Assembly (NCBI RefSeq): GCF_029931775.1
Contig: NC_079318.1
Span: 73,753,614-73,817,613 of the forward strand
From: Euleptes europaea
Lineage: Eukaryota; Chordata; Lepidosauria; Squamata; Sphaerodactylidae
DNA: 64,000 nucleotides
Reading direction: 5' to 3'
A model generated the notes under the pieces. It worked only from the letters and a program-made list of their open reading frames with translations. It had not been told where the DNA came from and ran no database searches. Both the position numbers and the translations under genes were made by a program. Positions 52,763 to 63,739 of the stretch are shown in pieces (positions within the stretch are counted from its first letter, which is position 1; every line of letters starts with the position of its first letter).

Positions 52763-52960
52763 TGGTGTCAAGTGCTGTCAAGTCACAGCTGACCTTTGGT
52801 GAGCTTGTAGGGTTTTCAACAAAGGGGTTTGCCATTGCCTGCCTCTGCATAGCAACCCTGGACTTCCTTAATGGTCTCCCATCCAAGTACTAACCAGGGC
52901 CAGTCATGCTGAGCTTCCGAGATCTGACAAGATCAGGCTAGCCTGGGCCATCCACATCAG
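52763..52960 (-). repeat. 5S-rRNA-derived SINE
   Basis: CTTCCGAGATCTGACAAGAT and CTCCCATCCAAGTACTAACC (complement of the 5S promoter part), body GGGTTTGCCATTGCCTGCCT, and tail GTGCTGTCAAGTCACAGC at 52773. It is the best-preserved minus-strand 5S SINE here. Confidence 0.85.
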
Positions 52961-53212
52961 GGTGAGAGCCAGAGACCTCCTGGGAATCCTGCATAAGACT
53001 GATGGAGGAAAAGTGGGGCAAAAGCCAGTTCAGATGACCACCTGCGTGACGCTATGCACAAACGAAGATGAGGATCATGCCTGCCCTGTCCTACTTCTGG
53101 TTCTAACCAGCTATACTGCTAGTCATAAAGGAAACGGTATCCTTTTCACCACCAAAACAGAACTGTGGGGGGATCAGAGGACCTGCATGGACAAAAAGCC
53201 ATGTGTTAGAAC

Positions 53213-54590
53213 ATAAGAAAGGCCCTGCTGGATCAGACCAAGGCCCATCAAGTCCAGCAGTCTGTTCACACAGTGGCCAACCAGGTGCCTCTAGGAAGCC
53301 ACGAACAAGACGACTGCAGCAGCACCATCCTGCCTGTGTTCCACCGCATCCAAAATAATAGGCATGCTCCTCTGATACTAGAGAGAATAGGTATGCAGCA
53401 TGACTAGTATCCATTCTAACTAATAGCCATGAATACCCCTCTCCTCCATGAATATGTCCACTCCCCTCTTAAAGCCCTCCAAGCTGGCATCACCACATCC
53501 TGGGGCAGGGAGTTCCACAATTTAACTATGCGTTGTGTGAAAAAATACTTCCTTTTATCTGTTTTGAATCTCTCACCCTCCAGCTTTAGAAGATGACCCC
53601 GTGTTCTAGTATTATGGGAGAGGGAGAAAAACTTCTCCCTGTCCACTCTCTCCAAACCATGCATAATTTTATAGACCTCTATCATGTCTCCCCTCAGCCG
53701 CCTTCTTTCCAAGCTAAACAGCCCTAAGAGTCTTAACCGCTCCCCTTAGGACAGTTGCTCTAGTCCCCTAATCATTTTAGTTGTTCTTTTCTGCATCTTC
53801 TCAAGCTCTGTAATATCCTTTTTTAGGTGTGGTGACCAGAACTGTACACAGTATTCCAAGTGTGGTCTCACCATAGATTCGTACAAGGGCAGTATGATAT
53901 CAGCAGTTTTATTCTCTATTCCTCGTCTAATTATGGCCAGCATTGAATTTGCCTTTTTTACAGCAGCTGCACACTGGGTTGACATCTTCATTGAGATATC
54001 CACTACCACCCCACGATCCCTTTCTTGGTCTGTTGCTGCCGGCACAGATCCCATCAGTGTATATGTGAAGTTGGGATTTTTTGCCCCAATATGCATCACT
54101 TTACACTTACTCACATTGAATCTCATTTGCCATTTTAATGCCCATTCTTCTAGGATGCAGAGATCCTTCTGGAAGTCTTCACAGTCCGATTTTGTTTTAA
54201 CCACCCTAAATAATTTGGTGTCATCTGCAAACTTTGGCTACTTCACTGTTTAACCCCAACTCCAGGTCATTGATGAACAGGTTGAAAAGCACCGGTCCCA
54301 ACACAGATCCCTGAGGCACCCCACTGCTCACATCCCGCCATTGTGAGAAGAACTGACCATTGATTCCTACTCTCAGCTTCCTATTTTTCAGCCAGCTCTC
54401 AATCCATAAGAGGACTTGTCCTCTTATCCAATGACTATGAAGTTTGCTTAGCAATCTTTGGTGGGGAACTTTGTCAAAAGCTTTTTGGAAACCCGAATAC
54501 ACAATATCCACAGGCTCATTCCTGTCCACATGCTTATTGGCGCCTCCCCTAGAGACATCATGCCATCATCTATGATGTCCCCCCATGTTG
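53213..54590 (-). mobile_element. CR1-type LINE, 5'-truncated, with reverse transcriptase C-half
   Basis: The minus strand encodes [40 protein letters not shown] (reverse transcriptase motif), then after a one-base frame change [10 protein letters not shown] with the catalytic [52 protein letters not shown] and [18 protein letters not shown]. The 3' end finishes TTTCTTATGTTCTAAC at 53213. Apart from the frame change near 54215 and a few others it is fairly well kept, so moderately young. It is the longest LINE here. Confidence 0.9.
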
Positions 54591-54655
54591 GTCTCCCACT
54601 GTTTTAAAAAGCAACCAGACGCGAAGCAGATTAAATACACGTACTACTCAATAGG

Positions 54656-54862
54656 TAGTGTTGCCAGGTCCTTCACCACTGGCGGGAGGTTTCTGGGGTG
54701 GAGGCTGAGGAGGGTGGGGTTTAGGAAGGGGAGGGACTTCAACGCCATAGCATCCAATCGCCAAAGTGGCCATTTTTCTCCAGGGGAACTGATCTCTGTC
54801 GGCTGGAGACCAATTGTAATAGCAGGAGATCTCCAGGTAGTACCTGGAGGCTGGCAACCCTA
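54656..54862. mobile_element. hAT miniature element with perfect 8-bp duplication
   Basis: TAGTGTTGCCAGG to CTGGCAACCCTA, bracketed by TCAATAGG at 54648-54655 and 54863-54870. Confidence 0.9.
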
Positions 54863-54870
54863 TCAATAGG

Positions 54871-55685
54871 ATGTATCCCAGTCTTTTACCCTGGCATCGA
54901 GGCTTGCTTGACGCCAGGAGAATGGCTGAGGCCACTGCACAGCAAGGCACCATAATGGAGGAGGCTGTGTCACCTGCTTGACTTTAAAAGGTTTCTGTGG
55001 GGGGGGGGGAACACAGAGCAGAGCCCCAGAGATGACCCCAAACAACAGGTAGCTTGTAGGGTACCTTTTGCTTGAGGATGTCATTTCGCTGAGCAGAAGC
55101 AAGTGTTCAAATCCTCTTCTGTTGACAGAACGCACAGCGAAAGCAAGAAGAGCCCCAAAAAAGGCCTTGAAAAAGCACGACCTATAATCGGCCCAGTTTT
55201 CCAGGTTAATCATACAACGTCAGATGAATATTTAACTGAAAATAAAGCCTGGTGTGAATTTTATCTGCTGACGTGGGAGGGGGACAAGGCAATGTATATA
55301 GTTTTCCTTTTTCTCAGTAATGTATATAGTTTTCCTTTTTCCCAGTTTATATTGACAATAACCTTGTGAGGTAGGTTAGGAGGCAAAAGAGTAGCCGGCG
55401 GAAGGTCACCCAGTAAGCTTCATGACTGAGTGGAGATTTGAAACTGGGTCTCTTGATTCTGATAGTTTAATCATTGGCTGTATCCCTACCATGAGCACCC
55501 ATCTTTTTATCACCAGGTCCTATCTGCTTAAGCAGGGAAGCCACAAAGGATGCCCCAGACGATGCAGTGTTTGGGTTAAGGACATTTTTTCCTCTGTGAC
55601 TTGAGCTACTTTATGCATTCAGACTAATCCGTGACTGTGATCATTTTCATGTGGTTGGTGTAAATGCATTACAAGGAGTGATTTT
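54871..55685. other. No recognised gene; SINE scrap at 55380-55465
   Basis: 55380-55465 holds a minus-strand tRNA SINE piece (AGGTCACCCAGTAAGCTTCA, GATTTGAAACTGGGTCTC). An open frame at 55213-54863 on the minus strand shows no convincing similarity to the missing C8orf74 exons. Confidence 0.4.
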
Positions 55686-55689
55686 TTAA

Positions 55690-55925
55690 GAAGTGTTGGT
55701 TTTTATACCCTGATTTTCTCTGCCTTCAAGGAGTCTCAAACCTGCTTACAGTTGCCTTCTCTTCCTCTCCCCACAACAGACGCCTTGTGAGGTAGGTGTG
55801 GCTGAGAGAGTTCCGAGAGAAGTGTGACTAGCCCAAGGTCACCCAGCAGGCTTCGTGTGGAGGAGTGGGGAATCAAACCTGGTTCTCCAGATGCCTACAA
55901 CTCTTAACCACTACACCATGCTCTT
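55690..55925 (-). repeat. tRNA-derived SINE
   Basis: The minus-strand copy shows, on the plus strand, TTGGTTTTTATACCCTGATT, TCTTCCTCTCCCCACAACAG, CCCAAGGTCACCCAGCAGGC and GGGAATCAAACCTGGTTCTC. Subfamily as at 21668. Confidence 0.85.
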
Positions 55926-55987
55926 AACCATTCTAGGAGTTTTCTGCAATTCTCCTTTTCTTCCTCAGGGTATTCTCTCTGGCATGT

Positions 55988-56195
55988 TAGGGTTGCGAGG
56001 TCCCTCTTTGCCACTGGTGGAGATTTTTGGGGTGGAGCCTAAGGAGGGCGGGGTTTGGGGAGGGGAAGGACTTCAGTGCCATAGAGTCCCATTGCCAAAG
56101 CAGCCATTTTCTCCAGGGGAACTAATCTCTATCGGCTGGAGATCAGCTGTAATAGCAGGAAATCTCCAGCTAGTACCTGGAGGTTGGCAACCCTA
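55988..56195. mobile_element. hAT miniature element (TAGGGTTGCCA family)
   Basis: TAGGGTTGCGAGG to GTTGGCAACCCTA. The body is near consensus and no clear duplication remains. Confidence 0.85.
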
Positions 56196-56199
56196 CATG

Positions 56200-57700
56200 A
56201 GGTATATGGAAGGCACAGGACCCACATTAGTTTAACATTATGTATTCTTTACCTACCAGGATTTCCATTGAAGATTGGGAAGGCTGCTTTCCTCTGTTAT
56301 ATATTTTACAGGGTACAGAGCTCCTTACATTAGAGAGGGCAAGAAAGGAGAGTGTATGAATTCAAGAAAGTGTTACAGTTTAAGAGAACCCCAAAAAGAG
56401 GAAGTGAGAACAGACTACGAATGACAGGAGAAGAGGTAGGAACACAATACTGCAGCTCACATTTTTTTTGCACCCAAAACTGAAGTCAGCAAATACCCGA
56501 TGTAGATTCACGCAAGTGTCACAAACGAGAGATACGGAAGGAAAGACGTTTCGGAGCCGTTGTGCTGGAACAAAGAAATTGGCGCGAAGCAATATTTGCT
56601 TAATGGGACACATCAGGATGACAGCATTGATTATCCAGCCCTATTTATTTTTAAAGTTGCTCCTCTAAGGGTCGGGTGGGGCTGAGAAGCTGCATCTTTC
56701 TTCAGCCTATTGTTTGAAGAGATCTGATGGGTCAATAAGATAGCCCTATAAAGATCCCAATAAATATGGATTTGGGATTTGTATTAGTTGAAACAAAACA
56801 GGGCAGTGATCCATCCACAAAGCTTGTAATAAATTAAACAGTCTGAGAACGGTTTTAGGCAGACCATGAGAAGCGATTTTCACAGCATCTCTTTATCCAC
56901 TGATGGCATCCATCATTTGATAGAAGTGAAAAGAATTACCTCCAGAGAGCAAGCACCCTTGTTCTAATAGTATCTTGAAGAGCTGTAGACAGCAGTATCC
57001 ACAGAAGCAGGTAGCACAGAGAGTGGCAACCCTGTCACAAACTGATGGCTGACATGGAAAAGAATGTCGGTAATTTAGTTTTTTATTGATTTTTTTAAAA
57101 AACCCAGCCTCAGGTTTGATATACACACGATGCAGAACAGGGTGGAAGAAGCATCCATTGTGTGTTTTATAGCAGAACGCATCAGGGCTGTAATACAACT
57201 TTACAGCAGTTTTTCAGCACTGTGATTCAGTAACATATGTATGGTGGCAACCTAAACAAGATGCATGTTTTTGTTACTTAATTACATCAGTCTAATTTTT
57301 CCAGATACCGTTTGTAAATAAATAATTCCTGGCTAAAGACAGAGGTGTCTCAGGTTGTGTCTGCCATTCCACAACATAACAGAATCCTGAGTCATAAAGT
57401 AGACTGTCCCTTTCAATCAGTAGGTAAGAGATACCATTTGAATGTGCTCTACGTTAAAAAAAAAAATCCAGCAAGGGGAAAAAAATAACCCTCAGCGCAT
57501 TAGGGAGAACGTTTCGAGCCCCGCCTGCAGTACTCACAGTTGTGCTAGTTTTCTGCTTTCGTGGAATTTGTCCCTAGAAGGGAGCATTCAAAAACGTTCT
57601 CCACCACGTGCAGCCTGAAGCATTCTTCCAGCACGGGTCTCTCCCACCTCATTGCTGCTGTGGTGTGCTACATGTATAGGCTAGGCCTCAGCCTTCTGGC
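56200..57700. other. No recognised feature
   Basis: Largely non-repetitive by eye and without an exon signal I trust. Confidence 0.4.
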
Positions 57701-57711
57701 GAGCAGAGAGG

Positions 57712-57920
57712 TAGGGTTGCCAGCTCGGGGTTGGGAAACCCCTGGATAGTTTTGGGGTGGCGTCTGAGGCGGGTGGGGTTTGAGGAGGAGAGGAACTTCA
57801 GTGCAATACAGTCCACTTTCCAAAGCGGTCGTTTTCTCCAGGTGAACTGATCTCCATCTCCTGGAGATTAGTTGTCATCCCAGGAGATCTCCAGCCACCA
57901 CCTGGAGGTTGGCAACCCTA
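57712..57920. mobile_element. hAT miniature element with perfect 8-bp duplication
   Basis: TAGGGTTGCCAGC to GTTGGCAACCCTA, bracketed by CAGAGAGG at 57704-57711 and 57921-57928. Confidence 0.9.
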
Positions 57921-58018
57921 CAGAGAGGGCATTAAGGCATGGTAATATATTGAGAAGTACTCTCATTATAGGGCCTGGAGGATGCGCAAGAGTAACTTGG
58001 TAAGCCTCCATGTAGCAG

Positions 58019-58357
58019 ACTTTTTCCTTTTATTTTTATTCCCTTTTTTCTTTTTTCTTTCCTTTATATGATATTATTAACTATTAATCTTTCCTTTTTT
58101 TCCCTTGAAAAATACAAATGTTAAAGACACCAATAAATTTTAACAATAGTATTAGGATTAGAATTTTGTGCAAAGGAGATTACTAATTTATGACAAGTTG
58201 AAGGGAGGTGTAGGGGAAGTCAATAATTCTTGATTATGTATAGATTTTTTTTAACAATGTTACTTATTTGTTTTTAACTTTATATTCTTTATGTTATTGT
58301 TAAACTATGTGATTAATAATTTTGGAAAAATAATAAAAAAATTATTTTTTTAAAAAA
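58019..58357 (+). mobile_element. Retroposed LINE-like 3' end with 17-bp target duplication
   Basis: AAGCCTCCATGTAGCAG occurs at 58002-58018 and 58358-58374. The 339-bp insert is AT-rich and ends in AATAATAAAAAAATT then an A-run, as expected for target-primed reverse transcription. The content resembles an L1-type 3' untranslated end, but the family is a guess. Confidence 0.75.
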
Positions 58358-58374
58358 AAGCCTCCATGTAGCAG

Positions 58375-59520
58375 GGAGGTGTCCTTTGCCTCACCTCTTC
58401 GCTGCACACATTCTCCCTCTGGGTTTGCATGTGTCGCCAGAACGCTCTACATCCATATCAGTGTAAAAGCAACAAGCCTTCACATTTCCCAGCTGAGAGC
58501 CAAGTGCCTGCTAATGGCTATTTGGCTGGGGTTATGATTTCCTCTGCCACAACCACCTCCTCTGGCATCTCTTGGCCCTCTGAGGCCCTGAATGGAGAGA
58601 AAACATCTTAAAATTAGGCATCTTGAATGTAAAAGGAAAAACAATAAAGAGAGCTGGAAGGGATCAAAGGTGTCCTATATAAACACGGCCTCCTGAAGCC
58701 CACCCATTGGTGAGGGGAAAGAACAGGAGCCTGGGGCCAATTTGCAGTAAAAAACCCCCAAAAAACCATCCAGCTGGGAGCGGATTAAGCAACCCCTATC
58801 TCCCCCCTCCCCAGTCAAGCTTCCCCTCCTGATCATCCTCTTTTGAAGCTGCTTTGGGTTAAAAAGTTTCTTTTTCAAAAAATGCCATGAGGGAATTTTA
58901 CACACATCTGTGCACACCACCTCATTTGGCCCTAAGCCGAGGGAGAAAGCTTTCGGGTGGTGGGTGGTACGGCTCTGTCGAAAGCCCAATGGGTGTTTTA
59001 AGCCCTCGAAAAACATTGGTTCAGAGGATGAGCTGTTCCGATCGGTTGTAAAGTTATATGCTTAATCTGAAATGGATTTTTGTTTGTTTTTCCCCCCACC
59101 AAGTTTGATTTCTGGAGATTAACTCCTGGCTCGCTCTGTCTTTTTTTTTTCCTTTTTCTTTTTAACAAGACTTCAATCAGTCATTATCTTCTCGTCCGTG
59201 ATTCAGCTGGGCTGATCACAGAACAAGGTTGATGTATACAGAACCAAAGGTTTGGCAAGGAAAGGACAGGACAGGTTTGTTTTCCACTGTGTCAACATGC
59301 CTCCATGACTTTTCTCGCCCGCCCTTACATACGCCCTCCAACACTTGTCAGATGAAAGCAGGTACCTTAGATTTTCATGATGAGGCTAACTCTTCCTCGT
59401 GATCAAAGGCATCAGCAGCAGGGGCTGGTAGATGGCATATTCCGTAAAACGTATGTGGTTCTAAGTTTGAAATACACACTTACTATGACCAGAGAAGCAT
59501 CTGCACATTTAGACTTAAAC
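58375..59520. other. No recognised feature
   Basis: Non-repetitive by eye. I found no exon. T-rich runs occur near 59140-59160. Confidence 0.4.
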
Positions 59521-59527
59521 ATGTCAT

Positions 59528-59745
59528 GGGATGGCCCAGGATCGCCCGATCTTGTCCAATGTCGGAAGCTAAGCAGGGGCTGCTTAGTACTTGGACAGGA
59601 GACCACCGAGAAGTCCAGGGTCACTACGCAGAAGCAGGCAATGGCAAACCACCTCTGAACGCCTCTTGCCTTGAAAACCCTACGGGGTCACCATAAGTTG
59701 GCTGTGACTTGAAGCACTTTCCTTGACAGCACTTTCCACCATGTC
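59528..59745 (+). repeat. 5S-rRNA-derived SINE, plus strand
   Basis: GGATCGCCCGATCTTGTCC, GTCGGAAGCTAAGCAGGGGC and TTAGTACTTGGACAGGAGAC correspond to the 5S rRNA internal control region. Then 'gcaggcaatggcaaaccac', CTTGAAAACCCTACGGGGTC and GTGACTTGAAGCACTTTC. It lacks most of the 5S 5' half, so it is not a 5S gene. Confidence 0.85.
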
Positions 59746-60030
59746 ATGGGAAGTTGTGTGGATTCCAGTGATCTATGTCACCCCAGTAAAGTAACCTGGG
59801 CCTCAGGTGCCACAAATCTGCCTACTTTTCAAGACTTTTTAATTTAATTTTTTAAATTGTCATTAATAGTCCACCTTTCTCACTGACACCCAAAGTGAAT
59901 TAGATGTGTAAATCAATGCAATCAATAGGATGATTAATCTATGACATAGGCACTGAACCAATTTGTTGCCACGGAATTTTCTTGAATTTTCTAGCTGCCT
60001 ACTGAGAACTACAGAACAACAACAGAACAC

Positions 60031-60172
60031 ATGGTCATTTAGCCTCCTTTATTCCCTGTTTCAGCCAGGATTCACCCAGGATCGAACGCATGCGTTTTCG
60101 CCGAATGTGCGTTCGATCCTGGCTGAATCCTGGCTGAAACAGGGAATAAAGCAACCATGCGTTTTTGACCAT
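60031..60172. mobile_element. 142-bp foldback DNA element
   Basis: The inner arms 60047-60090 and 60108-60151 are 44 bp with one mismatch, with a 17-nt loop. The outer ends ATGGTCA and TGACCAT also match, but the left side has lost part of the outer arm. The right outer end read inward, GGTCAAAAACGCATGG, resembles the ends of 14197-14777 (GGGCGAAAACGCATGG). Confidence 0.8.
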
Positions 60173-60639
60173 ACAGTGTATCGGCTGTGACAGTCTGATT
60201 CATGGGGTCTGATTCATGGGGGGCAAAAATTAACAGGTGCCCCAAGTGGGGTGGGAACTGGTGTGCTGCTGACTGGAAGAGAGTGATGAGGCTGGGTGTT
60301 GGAAAGCTGAGTAGGAAGAGGATCACAAAGTAAGAAACAGGTTGCCCAGTAGGCTGGGGCTGACAAGCACTGTGTGAGAGTACAGTATGTAGACAAGACA
60401 GGTTTGGCACAAGAGAAGCCAAGGAGGAAGGAGGGGTGAAGGGAAAAAAAATCTTACAGCTGTTGGCAAGAACTGTGTTGACTGGAAAGGGAGCTTTGGA
60501 GGCTTTCTTGTCAAAGGTATTATTTACTTACTTTCTAGTCCACCTTTCTTGCTGAGATTCAAGATAGTTTACCAAACTTAAAATAATATAATAGGAACAA
60601 TATACGATGACATATTAGAAGTGCAAAAACTGTAAGAAC

Positions 60640-60760
60640 AAGATAAGGCACTCTGCCGTGGAAGTTTGCGGGGTGACCTTCAGCCAGTCACACAGTCTCA
60701 TCCTAACCTACCTCACAGGGTTTTTTTGTGAGGATAAAATTGAGGAGAGTAAAGGGAGAC
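60640..60760 (+). repeat. tRNA-derived SINE, 3' part
   Basis: GGCACTCTGCCGTGGAAG, GGTGACCTTCAGCCAGTC, CCTAACCTACCTCACAGGG. The tRNA head is missing. Confidence 0.75.
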
Positions 60761-60764
60761 ATGA

Positions 60765-61225
60765 CAGATAAAATTATGCATTATGTGAAGGGAGTAGACA
60801 AGAGAAGGTTTTCTCCCTTTCCGATAATACTAGACACTGGGGTCAATCGCTGAAGGGTGGTAAATTTAGGACAGACAAAAGGAACTACTTCTTCACACAG
60901 TGTACTGTTAACTTGTGGAACTCACTGCCACAGGATGTGGTCATGGCCGCCAACTTGAAAGGCTTTAAAATGGGAGAGGACACATTTATATAGGACTGGG
61001 CTATCTATGGCTACCATTCATGATGGATATCTACTCCCTCCAGAACCAGAGGAAGTATGCCTCTTCAAAACAGTTGCTGGGGAGCACAGGCAGGGTGATG
61101 CTGTTGCAGCCTTCCTGTTTGTGGCCTTCCTAGCTGGTTGGTCACTGTGTGAACAGAACACTGGACTCGGTGGGCCTTTGGTCTGACCCAGCATGGCTTT
61201 TCTTATGTTCTTATGTTTTTAAGCT
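60765..61225 (+). mobile_element. CR1-type LINE 3' end
   Basis: Same family as 53213-54590 but plus strand: TAAAATTATGCATTATGTGA, AAAGGAACTACTTCTTCACA, CTTGTGGAACTCACTGCCAC, GTGTGAACAGAACACTGGAC, and tail CTTTTCTTATGTTCTTATG, which ends with the short tail repeat of this family. Confidence 0.85.
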
Positions 61226-61429
61226 GCCTGGCAGGGCAAATAACACCCCACAGTGTTGTTTTGGTCAGAACAGCAAGGGGGAGCCCCTCCACCCCCTCCC
61301 AGCAGTCCCGACCAGAATCAGGGAGTTCTCCATGGGGAATAGCAGCTGGTGTATGGTTGCCAGTCCCCTTGCAGAACCCATGACAGGTATCATGTCTAGT
61401 TAGGCCCTAATTCGTTATCAATGGAGCAA

Positions 61430-61600
61430 CTGCAGAACAGATGTAGTATACTTAGCTTCCAACTTTAACTGAGCTGCAGCATTCTTTACCAGCTGGCGTT
61501 TCCAGGTAGGCTTCAAGGGCTGATCCATGAAGAGTGCATTACAATAGTCTAGCCTTGAGGTTACTATGGCATGGATCGACTTGACCAGACTGATTAGGTC
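61430..61600 (-). mobile_element. L2-type LINE ORF2 fragment
   Basis: The minus-strand reading AIVTSRLDYCNALFMDQPLK then KRQLVKNAAAQLKL matches the L2 pattern (SRLDYCNALY.GLP... L..VQNAAARL). It is short and old. A (GTTT)n run lies at 61650-61672. Confidence 0.75.
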
Positions 61601-61679
61601 AAGGAAGGAAACCAACGTCTGGGCTAAATAAAGATCAAAGAAAGGTTTTTTTTGTTTGTTTGTTTGTTTGTTTTGCAGC

Positions 61680-62230
61680 AGAACTAACTTGCTTCTCCAA
61701 CAATAATGCTGGGTCCAGTATAACCCCTAGAAGTTAGTATACTCAGTGTACACTTGTCACCTTAGACTTTCAAATTGTTCGGATGCATTTTGGCACTTGA
61801 AGCATGTACCAAAATAATTACATATCACAACAAAGAATCCAGTTAGGGTGCCAAGAACGGCACTTTCTGAAACCAGAATAAATTATGCACAGCAAGCAAA
61901 TCTGCATAGATCCTTTTTAAATTAAAGCCTCTCCTAAACGGAAGTGTGGTGATGAGGCCTCAATCCAAGTGCCTTCGTTGCCTGATGCCAGAACGGTCAC
62001 TGCTTCCAGTCCTGGCTCTCCCCAGACAGCTTTAAGTGGCCCATGCTGCATTCACTGCCTTGCCATGAGATCTGTACCAAATGTTTTGTAATGAGGAGCA
62101 TCTGAAGAGCTTAGTGATTTTTTTCCCAATTGCAATGAGATTTCGCTGCGGCTGCTGTGTTGTTCTTATGGCTTTTACTACAAGGTTTTTAAAAATGGCT
62201 ATTTAATTGGTTTTTAATAATTTATGGAAA
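61680..62230. other. No recognised feature
   Basis: No exon or clear repeat recognised. Confidence 0.4.
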
Positions 62231-62231
62231 G

Positions 62232-62765
62232 TTTTAGAATCATAGAGTTGGAAGGGTGCATACAGGCCATCTAGTCCAACCCCCTGCTTAATGCAGGATC
62301 AGCCTAGAGCATCCCTGACAAGTGCTTGTCCAGCCTCTGCTGAAAGACTGCCAGTGAGGGGGAGCTCACCACCTCCCTAGGTAGTTGATTCCACTGTCGA
62401 ACAACTCTTACTGTAAAAAAAAAAAAAAAAATCAAATATCCAGCCACTACCTTTCCACCCACAATATAAACCCATTATTGTGAGTCTTATCCTCTGCTGC
62501 ACACAGGAACAGCTCCCTGACCTCCTCTGACAGCCCTTTAAATACTTAAAGAGAGCAATCATGTCCCCCCACAAGCTCCTCTTCTCCAGAGTAAACATTC
62601 CCAAGTCCCTCAGCCGTTCCTCATAGGGCGTGGTTTCTAGGCCCCTGATCATCCTCATCACTCTCCTCTGCACCCATTCGATTCTGTCCACATCCTTTTT
62701 GAAGTGAGGCCTCCAGAACTGCACACCATTCTCCAGGGGCAGCCTGACCAATGCAGTGTACAGCA
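62232..62765 (-). mobile_element. CR1 LINE 3' end with ORF2 C-terminus
   Basis: It opens AGAATCATAGAGTTGGAAGG and continues CCCCTGCTTAATGCAGGATC. The minus strand encodes VQFWRPHFKKDVDRIEWVQR, MIRGLETTPYEERLRDLGMF and EKRSLWGDMIALFKYLKG. It is a different CR1 subfamily from 53213 (tail ATTCTATG type against CTTATGTT type). A poly-A run lies at 62416-62432. Confidence 0.85.
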
Positions 62766-62769
62766 GAAC

Positions 62770-63520
62770 TATGACATCTTTTACATGTTGCTTGACTCAC
62801 TGCTCATTCTCCTTTGAAGCAATGAGCTGAGACACAAAATTTCAACACTAAAACATATGAATTCAATATGCTATTTGGCTTTTCGACATCCAGGCTTTCT
62901 AAGAATATACAATTTAGGCAAATAGTAAAAGAAGGGAGGGCTATTGAGATCAGGTACAGGTAAGCCATAGGGAAATTATCTGAAAGAAGCAACGTATCAG
63001 GAAGAAAAGGAACTGCACAGAAGTTTTACAAACCACCCCCCCTTCTGCCATAAAAAGAAATCTTTGCTATGATCCTTTCCAGATTTACACATTTAACCAA
63101 ATGAGACATTCCTAGAAGTTTATCTCAACAAGCCATCCAAAAGTTCACTTAGACAATTAGATAGTATGCTAACGCCTACTTCAGACTGTACCAGTTCTGA
63201 ACACACAAAATTAAATGCTCCTTCAAGTAAAAATGCCAAAATATGGGGAGGTTCTGTGGCTCACGGGCACACAACAAAGGCTGTGAAAGTCTTTGGTCCC
63301 AGGTCCAATCCACACCATCCTCCGTGCAAGGAGCTCAGAGTCAAACTAGATGTTACATGTGAAACATGTCAGGATATGGGTGCCTGGCCTGTCCCAAAAA
63401 ACTTTTTTAAATATAGGGAAACATTCAACAAGATAAGCCCCCATCCCACATCAGTATTTCTCAGGAATAATGTGTCATGCAAAGTTTTTTGAGTGTGCAG
63501 ACTAGGTTCAAATAATTAAG
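62770..63520. other. No recognised feature
   Basis: AT-leaning, with no exon and no named repeat. Confidence 0.4.
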
Positions 63521-63530
63521 CCTGCCCAGA

Positions 63531-63739
63531 GAGGGTTGCCAACCTCCAGGTACTAGCTGGAGATCTCCTGCTATTACAATTGATCTCCAGCCAACAGAGA
63601 TCAGTTCACCTGGAGAAAATGGCCACTTTGGCAATTGGACTCTATGGCATTGAAGTCCCTCCCCTCCCCAAACCCTGCCCTCCTCAGGCTCCTCCCCAAA
63701 AACCTCCCACCAGTTACAAAGAGGGACCTGGCAACCCTA
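63531..63739. mobile_element. hAT miniature element with perfect 8-bp duplication
   Basis: GAGGGTTGCCAACC to CTGGCAACCCTA, 209 bp, bracketed by TGCCCAGA at 63523-63530 and 63740-63747. Confidence 0.9.

Noticed and set aside
54863-55213. Possible missing 5' exon of C8orf74 (minus strand, reading ENWADYR...FAVRS...GFEHL)
   Set aside because: A faint resemblance to the NW...FAV...GF pattern, but the GFPW core is absent, spacing is wrong, and an upstream in-frame stop blocks the plausible acceptor.
59528-59600. Possible 5S rRNA gene
   Set aside because: Only the internal-promoter part matches 5S rRNA. It continues into a SINE body shared with four other copies.
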